Below are positions 10,526 to 23,677 of a stretch of 64,000 bases of DNA, piece by piece (the stretch's first letter is position 1; the number at the start of each line of letters is the position of its first letter). Below the pieces are notes generated by a model that searched no databases, was not told the origin of the DNA, and saw only the letters and a list, made by a program, of their open reading frames with translations. The DNA lies in contig JAULSU010000004.1 of the NCBI GenBank assembly GCA_030512335.1, forward strand, positions 5,146,001 through 5,210,000. The letters run 5' to 3'. Position numbers and translations under genes: made by a program. Source of the stretch: Immersiella caudata. Lineage: Eukaryota; Ascomycota; Sordariomycetes; Sordariales; Lasiosphaeriaceae.

Positions 10526-11606
10526 TCATACCACAAAAGTTGACCCGGTGATGCGCGTGAAGACCTCCTCTGTATGCAGCCATAATTTCCGCACTACATC
10601 GTCGGCCCTTAGCCTCATGAGAACCTCCCCGACCTTTTGAGGTGCCGGCTCCCCGTCGTAGTTTACCGAGTAGACACCGCTGCCGACCTCCCCATTTGAG
10701 CCTGCTGAGGCTGTGACCCCGGAAGAGGTGGGTGCCCCGGCCGTGGCGTCCGCATCGGCCCCCAACTTCGGCGGGAATCGCGCGCTAGTTGCGATGAACA
10801 ACTGCCGCTCACCTGCCTCGACGAAGGGAATGTTGATCAAAGGGCCAAGAACCTTGTACAAGGTCCTGAATATTATTATCGGCGCAGTCTTGACACCGCT
10901 CCCGAGGTTGGTCTTGACGCTTCCGGGGAAGCTGTGGACGAAGGTGACATCTGGAGCTTCCAATGCGATTGATTCGAGCGCCAAGGTTGTGATAGAAGCG
11001 AGGTGGCCGCGCACTTGTGTAATGGGGAGCGAGACGCCGGGAATATCGTCAAGGTTGATCTCACCTTCTTTCGTCCCAGCCAGGACCGTGACAACCCGTC
11101 GGAGGGATGGTGCGCGTTGGAGGAGAGGGAGCAGATTGACGACGAAGCGGATCCGAGAGTAGTAGGTGACTGCGGAGCCGTAATCCAAGCCCTCTTCGGT
11201 TTCTGACACTGAGGCTGTCAGCTCGCTGCGCCGCAATAAAGGGTTGTGACTTACCTGCTTCGCTCCGGAGGGCGCTAGTCGTCATGAAGAGCAAGTTGAT
11301 GTGATTTTCTCTCGATTTGATGTCGCGGCAGACATCGTCGGCAGTCCGAAGTAGCGAGACATCCGCAGAGACGAAGATGTATTCCCCATCAGGATTCAAC
11401 TCCTTCAACTCAGCCGCGATACGGTCGCCTGACTGATGGGAACGTCCGAGGAAGTAGATTCGCGGCTTGATGGTGTGCTTGGCGAACTGCCGGAGGGTAG
11501 TTCCGCCGACCGCGCCGGTCCCGCCGAGAAAGACAGCTACCAGGCCGGAAGGCAGGGAACCGGCGATGCGCGCGTTCGAGGACCGGATCTCATCCAAGGA
11601 TACCAT
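10526..11606 (-). CDS. Short-chain dehydrogenase/reductase (NAD(P)-binding Rossmann)
   Basis: Exons 11606-11255 and 11208-10526 give 344 residues. The 46-bp intron (GTAAGT..GCTGAC..CTCAG) joins ..RSEA to VSETEEGLDY. The cofactor motif VFLGGTGAVGGTTLRQF lies near residues 23-39, and IYFLGRS follows at the end of beta-2. The region usually holding the YxxxK dyad reads YYSRIRF, an arrangement seen in a fungal SDR subgroup where Arg replaces Lys. The likely reaction is NAD(P)-dependent oxidoreduction of a ketone or alcohol. It is read divergently from the polyketide synthase across a 2-kb interval, so a tailoring role in the same pathway is plausible but inferred. The upstream in-frame extension lacks an SDR match, so I use the ATG at 11606. 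Confidence 0.85.
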
Positions 11607-13610
11607 CTTGACGACACTTGCTGATCTTCTCAACCGACCTTGAGTACCGCTGTTCCTTGTCGAGCTGAGATCTCGGCCCGAAGCCCTCAGGCAAGATAGG
11701 AGAAACTGCCCGGTGGACGACGGGACAGTGGATGTCTCCAACAAAACATTTCCAAATTGTCACGGGGAGTCCCCCGCTTGATAAAAGAACGCATGCCAGA
11801 TTGCTGCTGAGGGTCGGCGACTGCTAGCCTATCAGCGCTTGGAGCGGGGGATGTGTGTGAAAAACCATTCCAGGGCGCCCAAGGAAGGCGCCACCAACAC
11901 GGAGGCATCGTTGAACCGTCACTCTTTTCCTCCTGCGCCTAGCGGCCGTATAACGGCCGGTTCCACGGAGCCACTTTCTTCCCATCCATGCAGCGATCCC
12001 CCTCATCAATCCGAGATCTCTAATTTTCGCTGATGATTTTCCCGTTTGCCTTCCCGATCGGTTTCACTGGTGTGCATCCGGACTTGCCAGTACCGAAAAC
12101 CGCGGAGTTGGGCCAGAGGTCACCCCAACCGCGAATCACTTGCATTCCATATTTCTCGAGACGGGAAAACGACGACTTGCGGGCTCGGGGTCAGCCTCTG
12201 CTTTCTTCAAGGCGTTCTCCATCGAGTTGCATTTCGCCGAGGATTCAAATAACCTCAGGTGCGGTCATCCGCGGATCGAAATGGATGCGATTGGTTTTGA
12301 GCGTTATCCATTTGCTTTTTCTGGACCTCCAGCTCTTTCCTGCAGGAATGCGCCCCACACACACGAGATTTGGCGGCTGCCCGGCCGCGATCCTGCCATG
12401 CAACTTGTCAACGGCCATCGCTTCCCATGATTTCCAGGTTGCTTCTTCTAGACTGCTCGACGATGCGAGCCAGGAATTTTAAGAACATCATCGCCAAATG
12501 GAATCCTCTGTTCACCGCGCAGCTCCAATCGGACCCGCCCGAGCTCATCGATGCGACGATTTGGGTGGTTATCACCGTGTTGAGTAGGCTCCTGAGACAA
12601 CTCGGTGTTGGACAGGCTGAAGCTTGTCGTGATCGCCAAGGCCTCCCCCGTCTTGGCAGCGGCGATCGCCAATGTCATGGCTTCAACATTGAAGATCACG
12701 GACCCTGGTGTCTCGGCAAAACGCGCCATCAGGAAGCCAGAAGGGACAGAAAAAAGGACGCAAAGGCTGGGCGAATGCTTGAATGGGCAGTTATGCTCGC
12801 CATCTGCCACCAGGACTCCGACTCATGCACACTTCTTATCGTCGCAGATCCTCAAATTGGGCGAAGCCGCAGGGCGGACTTTGGTGGGTCGGATCGGAGT
12901 TTCTTCCCGGAGCTTTCCCCGGTTGCCGATCCGAGCACGATGATCATCGACCATTGGTCCTTTGCCGCCGATGCAACAGAAAACGATGTGGCCCGAAACG
13001 AGCGCCAAATGTTGGCGTCCACGGTGTGTTTTACCGCCTCTTTGAGGCGCATCGTGGAGCTGAAGTCTTCACAGTCTTAAGACTTCCGATATCTCTATCG
13101 TTGCGGCGGTTGTGCGAAAGAAATGCGTGGAGAGAACGCGAGAGCACCAATGCCTTTACATGGAGGTTCCCAACAGCTTCCTGGAGCAGTCGAGGCCGCC
13201 GCCATGTCGGAGTTTGGTCCTGATTCGGAGTATTCCTTCAATGCATGAGGCACAGTGCCCCCCAACCTCACGGGTGGCAGGCTTGGTACTGCCCTGGGAT
13301 TTTCAAGATCGCTGCGGCAGGATTGCAGATGCACCATCGCTTTGCAGCAACGTCAAGATGTTGAAGGGTCGGAGAAACCAGGAAACTGCGAGTGGAGTGC
13401 AACCTCTGGATGAATGATACTTAACCTACCACTCTGCCCGAATACGGTCAACTTGGGTAACATCGATTGTGCTGCTGTACCATAACTTTGCCTGTTTCGT
13501 TTGGCCTCTGACGATAACACATTCGCCCTGACCCAGTCCCTGGTTCCACATACACATACACAAGACGTCGAGTGAGAAGACAGAGGAGGTCCCAAAATCC
13601 CTCGATCAAG
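11607..13610. other. 2-kb divergent intergenic between SDR and polyketide synthase
   Basis: Expected to hold both promoters. A paired CGGCCG palindrome lies at 11943-11959. Between about 12.37 and 13.08 kb several long frames overlap on both strands (plus 12370-13080, plus 12605-12943, minus 12448-12810). None contains a domain, signal peptide or coherent splice chain I can recognise. Confidence 0.5.
11943..11959. promoter_or_regulatory. Paired CGGCCG palindrome, candidate Zn2Cys6 binding site
   Basis: CGGCCG-TATAA-CGGCCG (11943-11948 and 11954-11959) contains several CGG/CCG half-sites, the triplets recognised by Zn2Cys6 dimers, plus a TATAA core. It lies 337 bp upstream of the SDR ATG, in the SDR-PKS divergent region, about 14 kb from a Zn2Cys6 gene. 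Function is inferred from motif and position only. Confidence 0.3.
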
Positions 13611-16600
13611 ATGGAAGCCAGTGTCCCCATTGCGATTGTGGGGATGAGTTGTCGATTCGCTGGCGATGTCGACAATCCGCAAAAGCTGTGGCGGCTTTTA
13701 GCGGAAGGCCGGAGTGCATGGTCGGAGATACCCAAGTCGAGATTCAATGTTGACGGAGTCTTTCATCCAAATTTCGAGAAGTTGAATGGTGTAAGCTGAG
13801 ATTCCTGCTGAGCATGGATATGGTGCTGACGGTGCTGTTGCAGACGAACGTGGTAGGGGGTCATTTTCTGACTGAAGATGTTGGTCTCTTTGATGCACAC
13901 TTCTTCAACCTTTCCGCAGAGACAGCTGCCGTAAGTGAACCTCCGGGGTGCAGTAACGGAGCGAGATGGTTGACCAAAAGTAGGCATTAGATCCCCAGTT
14001 CAGGCTTCAGCTTGAATCCACATACGAAGCGTTCGAGAGCGGTAAGACGCGCTGCCCTTGTATCCTGCCGTGGTCATGCTGACATCGACTCAGCGGGCAT
14101 CACACTTGAAGATGTCGCCGGGTCTAACACCTCGGTCTTCGCCGGCTCGTTCTTCCGGGACTACCATGAAAGTCTCGTGAAAGACCCAGACACTCTGCCA
14201 AGATTCCTGTTGATGGGCACAGGAGCGGCGATGGCCGCAAACCGGTTGTCTCACTTCTTTGACCTCCGCGGACCTAGTATGGCGCTAGACACAGGCTGTT
14301 CGACTACCTTGGTCGGGTTGCATCAGGGTTGCCAGAGCCTACGCACAGGGGAGTCCGACATGTCAGTGGTGGGTGGAGCGAACGTGATGTTCAACCCCGA
14401 CATGTTTCTTGCAATGTCGTCAATGACGTGAGTGTCACTCCCGGTCTTCTCAAAAACAACCATCTGACAGCAAAAAAGTCTCATCTCGAAGGACGGCAAG
14501 TCATATGCGTTTGACAGCCGCGCGAACGGGTACGGCCGTGGTGAAGGCTCCGCAACGGTCATCCTAAAAAGGCTCGACGATGCTCTCCGAGACGGGAACC
14601 CAATCCGTGCGATCATTCGAGATAGCGGTCTGAACCAAGACGGAAAGACGGAGACGATCACAACACCCAGCGGCGAGGCACAAGAGGCGCTCATCCGTGC
14701 CTGCTATAAGAGGGCCGGTCTTGACCCATCACTCACAACCTACTTTGAAGCACACGGCACAGGAACTCCGACAGGAGACCCTATTGAGGTGAAGGCGATT
14801 GCCTCGGTCTTCAGTGACAGCAGGCCAGCCGACCAGCCCCTCAGAATAGGCTCAGTCAAGACCAACATCGGACACACAGAGACTGCCAGCGGTGTTGCCG
14901 CTGTCATCAAAGTGGTCCTGGCGCTGGAGAACGGGCAGATCCCACCGAGTATCAACTTCAAAAGGCCCAATGAGAAGTTGCACCTCGAGGACTGGAGACT
15001 GAAGGTCAGCTCAGGATTCCTTGTGGGAGAATTATCTTTTGCTCAGCAAACTAACATGGAGCCAGGTCCCGACTGAGCTTGAACCCTGGCCGGAGAGGGA
15101 CGGGGTGAGGCGGGCGAGCGTCAACAATTTTGGCTACGGCGGTTCAAATGCGCACGCCATTCTCGAAGACTATCGCTCATTTCTCGCAAGCAAGCGCAGA
15201 GAGGTAGATGCCTCGGCTCAGCATGCTAATGGCAGACCGGAAAACGGAAATGGGTCGACAAACGGACATGCCTCGAATGGCAGAAGCAATGGAAGCAACG
15301 GCCACAGGCTATCGTTTGGCAGCGAGGCAGACGAGGTCCTTCGATCAAGGGTCTTCGTGTTGAGCGGCAAGGATGAGAGGGTCACACAGACGATGGCGAC
15401 AAATTTGAAGGAGTACCTCCTCAGAACCAGCCCCGAAGACCCTGATCGGTTCCTCGATGACCTTGCCTACACTCTATGTCACCGCCGCTCACGGTTCCCG
15501 TGGAGTACTACGTTCTCTGGCGAGAGCGTCGATGATATCATTAAGACGCTCGACTCAGGAAAGACGAAACCAGTCAAGACTGGGACTGCTCCTCGAATCG
15601 GCTTTGTTTACACAGGTCAGGGGGCTCAATGGTGGGCAATGGGGCGCGAGTTGATCAACGCCTACCCCGTGTTCAAGGCAGCTTTGATGGACTGCGATAC
15701 CGAGCTCAAGAAGCTGGGGACCACTTGGAACATGATCGGTGAGTTCCCTGGTTGAGAGAATTCGCCATGGCATGAATGAGACTGACTGTTGGTATCAGAG
15801 GAGCTGAATCGCGACGCGGCCACTTCCAAGGTCAACGAGCTCGACTACAGCACTCCTGTCTGCGTCGCCGTCCAAATCGCTCTGACACACCTTTTGCGCT
15901 CATGGGGCATTGTTCCCACAGCGGTCACCAGTCACTCCAGCGGAGAGATTGCTGCTGCGTATGCCGCCGGCGCACTCGACCTCCCCTCCGCTATGGCCAT
16001 CGTGTTCGCGCGGGGTGGTTTGGCCTCAGATATGAACCGACAACTTGCGAGAAAGGGAGGGATGGTTGCTGTCGGCTTGGGTGTCGAAACCAGCAAGAAG
16101 TACCTGTCCGCTGTGACCAATGGCCAAGTTGTGGTGGCATGCGAGAACAGTCCGAGCAGCATCACCGTCTCCGGCGACGTCCCCGGCCTTGACCAGCTTG
16201 AGGCCGTTCTGAAGCGCGACAACATTTTTGCCAGGCGCCTGAAGGTTGATGCAGCATGGCACTCCCATCACATGGAAGCTGTCGCAGACGCTTACTACGC
16301 CTCCATGGACAAGAAGATCCGAGCCGCCCAGAATCACCTCGACTTCGTCTTTTCGTCCCCTTCGACGGGTGTGAGGATGGAGAACGTGGGGGAAATTGGG
16401 AGCCCAGCCCACTGGGTCAACAGTCTCACAGGCCCAGTCAAGTTTGTTGACGCGTTCCGCAACATGTGCTTCGACGACTCTGACAGCGGAGAAGCAACAG
16501 TTGACATGGTCATCGAAGTCGGCCCACACGCTGCGCTCTCAGGGCCGATACAAGACATCATGATGCTTCCCGAGTTCAAGGGCATCAACATCCCGTACGC

Positions 16601-19600
16601 AAGCTGCCTCATCAGGAAGCAGAGCGCAGTCGCCACGATGCAGAGTTTGGTGGGTACATTGTTCCAAAAGGGATATCCAGTCAACCTAGCACCAGTGAAC
16701 TTTCCTTTGGGAATTTACGGTTTGAGGGTGTTGCACGACCTCCCCAGGTACCCATGGAACCACCAGACGAGACATTGGGTTGAGCCACGGGCCAACAGGG
16801 CGCATCGACAACGCATCGACTCTCATCATGATCTTCTCGGCTCGCTTGTCCTGGGGACCAATATGGAGACTCCCACCTGGCGACACATTGTCCGACTGAG
16901 CGATCTTCCGTGGGTCAGGGATCATGTTGTTCAGAACAACAGGGTGTATCCTGCCGCTGGCTTTGTTGCGATGGCCATTGAGGGGATGGCGTTTCTGAGC
17001 TCTAGGAAACATGCTGGGAGAGATATCGTGGGATACGAGCTTCGGGATGTCGACATCCTCAACGCGCTTCTGGTGCCCGAGACGAACGAAGGGATCGAGG
17101 TGCAGCTGCAACTTCGCCCTTGCAATAAGAAAGATATCTCCACGCTTGGGTGGACTGAGTTCCAAGTGCAGTCCGTCACTACTGAGAACAAGTGGACAGA
17201 TCACTGCCAGGGCATAATCTCGGTCCAATACGCCGCCATGGGTGATGCCGCTTCTTCCACACCCGATGGTACCCAGCAAAAGCTCGACCAGCCAATGAGG
17301 GATTCAGACTACAGGGTCCACATCAACCCGCAAGACGTCTACGCAGATCTTCGGGCCGGCGGAATCTGTCATGGTCCAATTTTCCGGAACATGAAGAGCA
17401 TTCGGGCGCGACAGAAGCAGTCTGTCGTCACATTCTCGGTGGCTGACACGGCTGCTGTGATGCCAAAGGGCTATCAACACCAGCATGTCATCCACCCCAG
17501 CACCCTTGACTCCGTCTTTCAGGCTGTCTATACCGCAGTTCCCGGGGCCGGAAGCAAACTTGACATCCCTCGCGTTCCACGGTCGGTCGGCAAGCTGTGG
17601 GTGGCACATAATGTCGTCGCTCAGCCAGACCACAGCTTCAAGGCCTACGTGAATCTCAGCCATATCGATCCTCAGTCTACGACGACCTCGCTCACAGTGG
17701 TGGACGAGTCGCCTGCGGATGGTGGCTTTAGGCCTGTTGTGAGAATAGACGGTTTTGTCTACCAGTCCATCGGAAATGTCCCCGCTAGGACAGTTGAACC
17801 ATGGATCACAGAGAAGTTCGCAGCAGTGAAGTGGGCTCCAGACATCACCTTCTTGAAAGAGACATTCCTCGGAAAACAGCTTGGTAGCGAGCTGTCTACC
17901 GAAGAAGCCAGGATGCTCATGGACCTTCGTCGAGCTTGTCTCCTCTTCATCTACGATGCGCTCCAGGAGTTGACGGCAAGTGATCTCCAGAGGCTGGAAT
18001 GGTACCACAAGAAGTTCTACATCTGGATGAGGCTCCAGGTTGAGCTAGCACGCACAAACGAGCTCGGCCCCGACAGCAGCAAGTGGGGAACTGTAAGCGG
18101 CAAGGAGAAGGCCCAGATTCTCGAACGGGTGAGAGCCGACAGCACCAATGGCGAGATGGTCTGCAAGCTGGGGCCCCACATTACTGCTATCCTCCGGGGC
18201 GAGGTTACCGCATTGGAACTTATGCTGGAGAAGAGCTTGCTCTCGCGGTATTATCTTGATGGCCTCAAGTGGGGGCGTGCGAACGAGAAGCTGGGCGAGA
18301 TGGTTCGTCACTTCGCACACAAGCACCCACGCGCCAAGATGATCGAGATCGGAGGCGGCACAGGCGGTGCTACGAGCCATGTCCTCAATGCCCTAGGAAC
18401 CGAGAACCCTGCCGCGGCGTCATACGACTTCACGGATGTCTCATCTGGATTCTTCGAAGCAGCAAAGGAGAAGTTTCAGGATTGGCGAGATCTTGTGCGC
18501 TACAAGAAGCTCGACATCGAACAAGACCCTTCGAAGCAGGGATTTGAGCAGGGGACGTATGATGTTGTCATTGCTTGTCAAGTGCTTCATGCTACTAAAT
18601 GTATGAAGACTACGATGACGCACGTGAGGAAGTTGCTCAAGCCTGGTGGAAAGCTGTTCATCATGGAGACTACTCAGGATCAACTTGATATTCAGTTTGT
18701 CTTTGGATTTCTGTCCGGATGGTGGCTCAGTAAGTGACAATCCCTTCTTTGACTGAGAGGCGGACAAATGGCTAATGTCTTTTAGGCGAGGAGGAAGAGC
18801 GCAAGTTCAGTCCGTCGTTGACGGTTCCCATGTGGGACCGGGTCCTCCATCAGAGCGGCTTCCGTGGCGTTGAGACAGAAGTCCGCGACTGCGAGGATGA
18901 TGAGCTCTACTCCTTCAGCGTCATATCCTCCACTGCCACGGCCCCCCCTCCCAAGTTCGACTTCGAGATCTCGTTTATCACTCCCGCCGGAGCCGCACCT
19001 GACGACTGGCTTGACAAGCTCAGGCTTTCCATCGGCCTCCTGACGTGTACCGTCCCGACTGTTCAGACTCTCGAGGAGGCGACCTACGACAACAACAGAG
19101 TCTGTATCTTTGTCGACAGCCCCGATACCCCAGTACTTGGAGGTGCATCCGCAGAGCAGTTTGAGGGTCTGAAGAAGATGTGCACCGTCTCCAAGGGGCT
19201 GCTTTGGCTTTCCAGGGGCGGAGCTGGGGAATGCGCCAACCCTCTCGCCAGCCTCGCATCCGGGTTCCTCCGATCAGTTCGACAAGAGTACACAGGGAAG
19301 CGGCTTGGGACCCTGGACCTGGACCCTCTCCAGCCGGCGTGGTCGAGCGAGTCTGTTCAGACTGTCACTGAAGTCTTCAAGAGATTCTTCGACCTGTCGG
19401 CCAAAGAAATCCTCGACTACGAGTTCTCAGACAGGGATGGTGTGGTGCATGTTCCAAGATACGTCAAGGATGTCGAACGGAACGAGGATGTCTTTGGCGA
19501 GCCCATCAGCCAACCTGTGCCGAAGCTCGAGCCGTTCGTCCAGGCTGATCGACCGTTGAAGCTCACCATTGGTACCACCGGACTGTTGGACACCCTTGCA

Positions 19601-21779
19601 TTCGACGATGACCCGACCGCGGCTGAGAATCTGCCGGACGACTTCGTTGAGATTGACCCCAAGGCGTTTGGTGTTAACTTCCGCGACGTCATGACGGCCA
19701 TGGGTCAGCTTAAGTCTAGAGTGATGGGCTACGACTGCGCTGGCGTCATCACAAGGGCTGGCCCGGTTGCTGCAGCCAACGGGCACAAGAAGGGAGACCG
19801 AGTGTCTGTCTTATTGAGGGGCCATTATGGAAGCCGAGCACGGGTGCATTGGGCCAGCGCTGTGCAGATCCCAGACTCGATGAGCTTTGAGGTGGCCGCC
19901 TCCCTGCCGACTCAATACGTGACGGCGTATCTCTCCCTATACGACACAGCCAGGCTTCAAGAAGGAGAGAGAGTTTTGGTTCACTCTGCCACAGGAGGTG
20001 TTGGCCAGGCAGCTGTCATGCTGTCTCAACGCATTGGGGCCGAGGTTTTCGTGACTGTTGGCTCAGAGGAGAAGCGGAATTTCGTCATGACACAGTTTGG
20101 CATCCCGGCCGATCACATCTTCAACAGTCGCGACACCTCGTTTGCTGCTGGAATCCTGGCGACAACAGGGGGCAAGGGTGTTGACGTGGTCTTGAACTCT
20201 CTGGCGGGCAACCTCCTTCAAGAGAGCTTCAACTGCCTGGCCCCCTTTGGTCGGTTTGTCGAGCTTGGAAAGCGAGATTTTGAGCTGAACCACAGCCTTT
20301 CGATGGAGGCCTTCACGCGAGCCGTCTCATTCTCGAGCATCGACCTGATCCGCTTTGGGGAGCAGAAGCCGTTGCACGCCAACCGCATTCTGAAGGATGT
20401 TGTCAAGCTTGTTGGCGCAGGTGAGGTCAACGCGGTGCACCCCATCAGCGTGTATCCCATCTCGGCCGTCGAGAAGGCGTTTCGCCTGATGCAGGCTGGC
20501 AAGCACATGGGCAAGATTGTTCTTTTGGTCACACCGGATGTCATGGTTCCGGTGCTTCCCCGTACGAAAGCGGTGAGGCTGCGCTCGGATGCCTCGTACA
20601 TGGTCGTTGGTGGATTTGGAGGCATTGGACGGTCGATTTGCCGATGGCTGGCGGAGCAGGGAGCGGAGCAACTCGTCGTCGTCTCGCGCAGTGCTAACAA
20701 TGCGGAGAAGACACGCCGACTTCAATCTGAGCTCGATGATCTCCCGCACGAGGTGAAGGTCACAGCGATTGGATGCGATATCTCCAACACGTCCCAGCTC
20801 AAGAAGGAGCTCGACGCTTACAGAGCCAGTGGCGCGCCCGCAATCAGGGGTATCATCCATGGCGGGATGGAACTTCGAGTATGTTTAATGCTTTTCGGGG
20901 GAGACTTTGTTGTTCATGGGTCTGGCTGACACTTCACAGGACTCCGTGTTGGAGCGCATGACGCTTGACGAGCACAACGCGGCCCTTGGCCCCAAGCTGC
21001 ACGGAAGCTGGAATCTTCATCAGTTTTTCTCCCAGGCTGGAGATCTCGACTTCTACGTCATGCTCTCTTCGCTCATTGGAATCGTCGGTTTCGCCAGCCA
21101 GAGCAACTACTCGGCTGGCGGCGCATTCCAGGATGCACTCGCGCAGCACCGGGCACGCGCCGGCCTACCTGGAGTCTCGATCGACCTCGGTATCGTCACG
21201 TCGGTAGGATATCTCGCTGGGAGCGGAGCTGAGAAGACCATTGAGTCCCTTCAGAGGCATGGTTTCACGGCGCTCAGCGAATCCGACATTCTCGCAGCCA
21301 TCGGTTCGGCAATCACCACCCCGTTCGCAGGCCAACTCACCCTGGGACTAAACACCGGCCCGACAGCACAGAAGGATTACTCGCCTCTTGCCATGGACAT
21401 GCGTTTCTCAGCTTTGAGATACCAGGAGACCGGAACGGACGGCCCATCCCAAACAGCCAAGACAGGAGCAGGCGATCTCGCCGCCAGCATCGCCGAAGCC
21501 TCAACCCTCGAACAAGCCGTCACCGCCATCGTCGCCGGCATCGCGAAAAAGCTCATGGACATCTTCATGATCTCGGAGGATGAAGTAGTCCCGACAAAGA
21601 GCCCTGCAGATTACGGCGTCGACAGCCTAGTCGCCGTCGAATTTCGCAACATGCTCGCCCTCAAAGCCGGCGCTGAGCTGTCCATCTTTGACATCATGCA
21701 AAGTCCGTCACTGACCACCCTCGCGGCTACCGTCGCAGCGAAGAGCAGCCACATTTCACCATCCTTGTTATCGACCTAG
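13611..21779 (+). CDS. Highly reducing polyketide synthase (KS-AT-DH-MT-ER-KR-ACP)
   Basis: Nine exons: 13611-13790, 13844-13930, 13984-14041, 14094-14427, 14479-15004, 15066-15738, 15799-18729, 18786-20878 and 20940-21779. All join in frame to about 2573 residues. Ketosynthase is about 7-430, with active Cys177 in DTGCSTTL. An Asn/Gly-rich linker follows, then acyltransferase from about 573, with Ser666 in SHSSGE (first Gly of GHSxG replaced). Dehydratase starts at about 962, with His995 in DHVVQNNRVYP and Asp1190 in HPSTLDSVFQ. The C-methyltransferase shows MIEIGGGTGGAT near 1467. Enoylreductase is about 1850-2170, with GGVGQA near 2000. Ketoreductase shows GGFGGIG near 2205 and Tyr2351. 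The ACP has Ser2523 in GVDSLVAVEF. There is no thioesterase, reductase or condensation domain, so release is in trans. Every catalytic landmark is present, so it looks functional. The product cannot be predicted. Confidence 0.95.
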
Positions 21780-23677
21780 TGCAATCGAATGGCGGAACGG
21801 TGCGACGCTTGGTCGTTCTTTCACCGACACCTTCTGCCGCGCTCGGGGGTCGGCCGCAACGCATCCGCGTGGCACAGGGCCGGTCCGTACCCAATGGGGG
21901 AGTGGAGGCGCGGGTTACGCAATGCTTTTCTTTTGGACCTCTTTGTCTTTCCTAGTTATCTGCTCCGGCGACGCGGCATTTTCTATTGGATTGTTTTGTT
22001 TGTGGCGGGCTTTGCCGTGTTGCAGTCTGCAGACGCTGCAGAATTTTTGGTGTTGCCCCACGGCGGGCGTTTCGGGCGCTTAGGATGAGCGTGGGTTTCT
22101 TATCAAGGGTTCATGTTTGGCTTTTCGTTTCTTGGTCCAATGCAGGTGTTGGCATGTCATGGATTTAGGTTGCAGATGGGTCTAATGTCTCATTTGTGAG
22201 AGCATGGTACTTTTGTCATTGGTTAGTTCGTTTTGGGAATGCATCAGATTTTCTGAAGTTATCTCTGCTGGGCTTTGGGTTCAAGTGTGATGACTTTGAG
22301 ATGGGTGATGACGTTTCCCACCAGGGATTGCACCAGGCACCAGCGTCTCTCCTCCAGCTCAGGGGTATTGCTCCTTCGACGTTTTTTTTTCCGAATTGAG
22401 AATCATTCCCAGCTTCCATCATCGTCTCCACAAGATCCCAGATCGGTCACACCCCTCGTAACCGCATAACAAGATCGAAATCGGAACAGAATACGCTCAC
22501 GGCGCAGGCAGGCAGGCAGGCAACGAAGAAAACGCCGCGAAAAGACGCCCACAGGCCCAGCCACGCCGCAAGCCCACAGAACCTTATCACCCGCCATTCT
22601 GCCAAACCATCCAGAGGGTACGCGGCATGATGCCACGGTCTGCCCTTCCACTCCACTTCCATCATCTAATTTTCATCTCCTTGCTTCGTCGGTCAAGTTA
22701 CCATAATCGGCTTTCCGAAGCTCCCCGATCACAGCCAAGCCGGAAGGCACAATAGGGTCTAAGAAGGATCCAACGACCCGTTGGACAGCCCCTCTCCATC
22801 TCGCTTGATCCATGGTAGTTTGTGCAACCCTGCAGCGCCACGCCTCCTGGGCGCTTGATGACAGCAGTGTGGGGGGTTGTTTGCAACGGGTAGCTCGGAC
22901 GCGCAGGTCAGTCACCGCCTACCTACGCAGTTCGCGCCACTGATTCCCCTTTGACGCACATCACCAGTAGTGTCTGGCGTGCTCTGGAATAGGATTCGCT
23001 GTGATTCCCGCCATTAGTGCGGCTCGCGGTCGTGGTTGGACCTTTCCCAAGGCAGCTGCGATAATACGATTCGAGGGCTGCACTGTGCTGTGGCCATGGG
23101 CGCCAAGGGGAGCCGCCTGCCGTGTCCGCCTGTCGCCTCGCTGCAGGGCGTGCGTGTCGTACAACCCAGGTGCTAAAGTCCCAGACCAAGGAACCGGGAG
23201 TTTGTGCAACGTGGGACGAGCAAATTTTTGTGCGACGCGACGCTTCCTAAGCGGTGCCTGGTGAATGCCTAAGCGAACGTTGCACTCTCGACAAGGCGAT
23301 CTATTATTATTGCTGCTGCTCTTGAATCCCTGACGGCGGCATTGATTGGAGGGCTGCGTTGGCCTTATTGGGCGTTCCCGTCTTCGCCGGGTCGCATTGA
23401 CGTTGGGAGCTGATTGATGATGGCGCGTCCCCGGTGAGCGACCTTCCTGTCTTGCTGGATTGCCCAACGGCCTTTGTGTAACCTGGGTCTTTGACATCTT
23501 GGTGGCAAGGTATGAGAAGATTCCCTGCACGGAAGTTCCTGGGGGCATATGAAGTGTGGGGGCGAGCAGCTTGACAGACACGAGGAGTCGAGGACTTGAA
23601 ATCAACCAAGGAAAACATTGCGAAATATATGTGATAAATTTCTTGTGAATTGGGTATCTAGTATCATTGCGAGAAAA
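21780..23677. other. Intergenic, 1.9 kb, no gene seen
   Basis: Convergent interval between the PKS and the Zn2Cys6 gene. It contains a short GGCA run at about 22505-22523 and otherwise only short unsupported frames. Confidence 0.5.

Noticed and set aside
17760..18730. Possibility that the PKS methyltransferase is inactive
   Set aside because: The SAM-binding EIGGGTGGAT motif and downstream strands are intact, so I do not claim loss.
22505..22523. GGCA microsatellite
   Set aside because: Only four to five short units in intergenic DNA; ordinary simple sequence.
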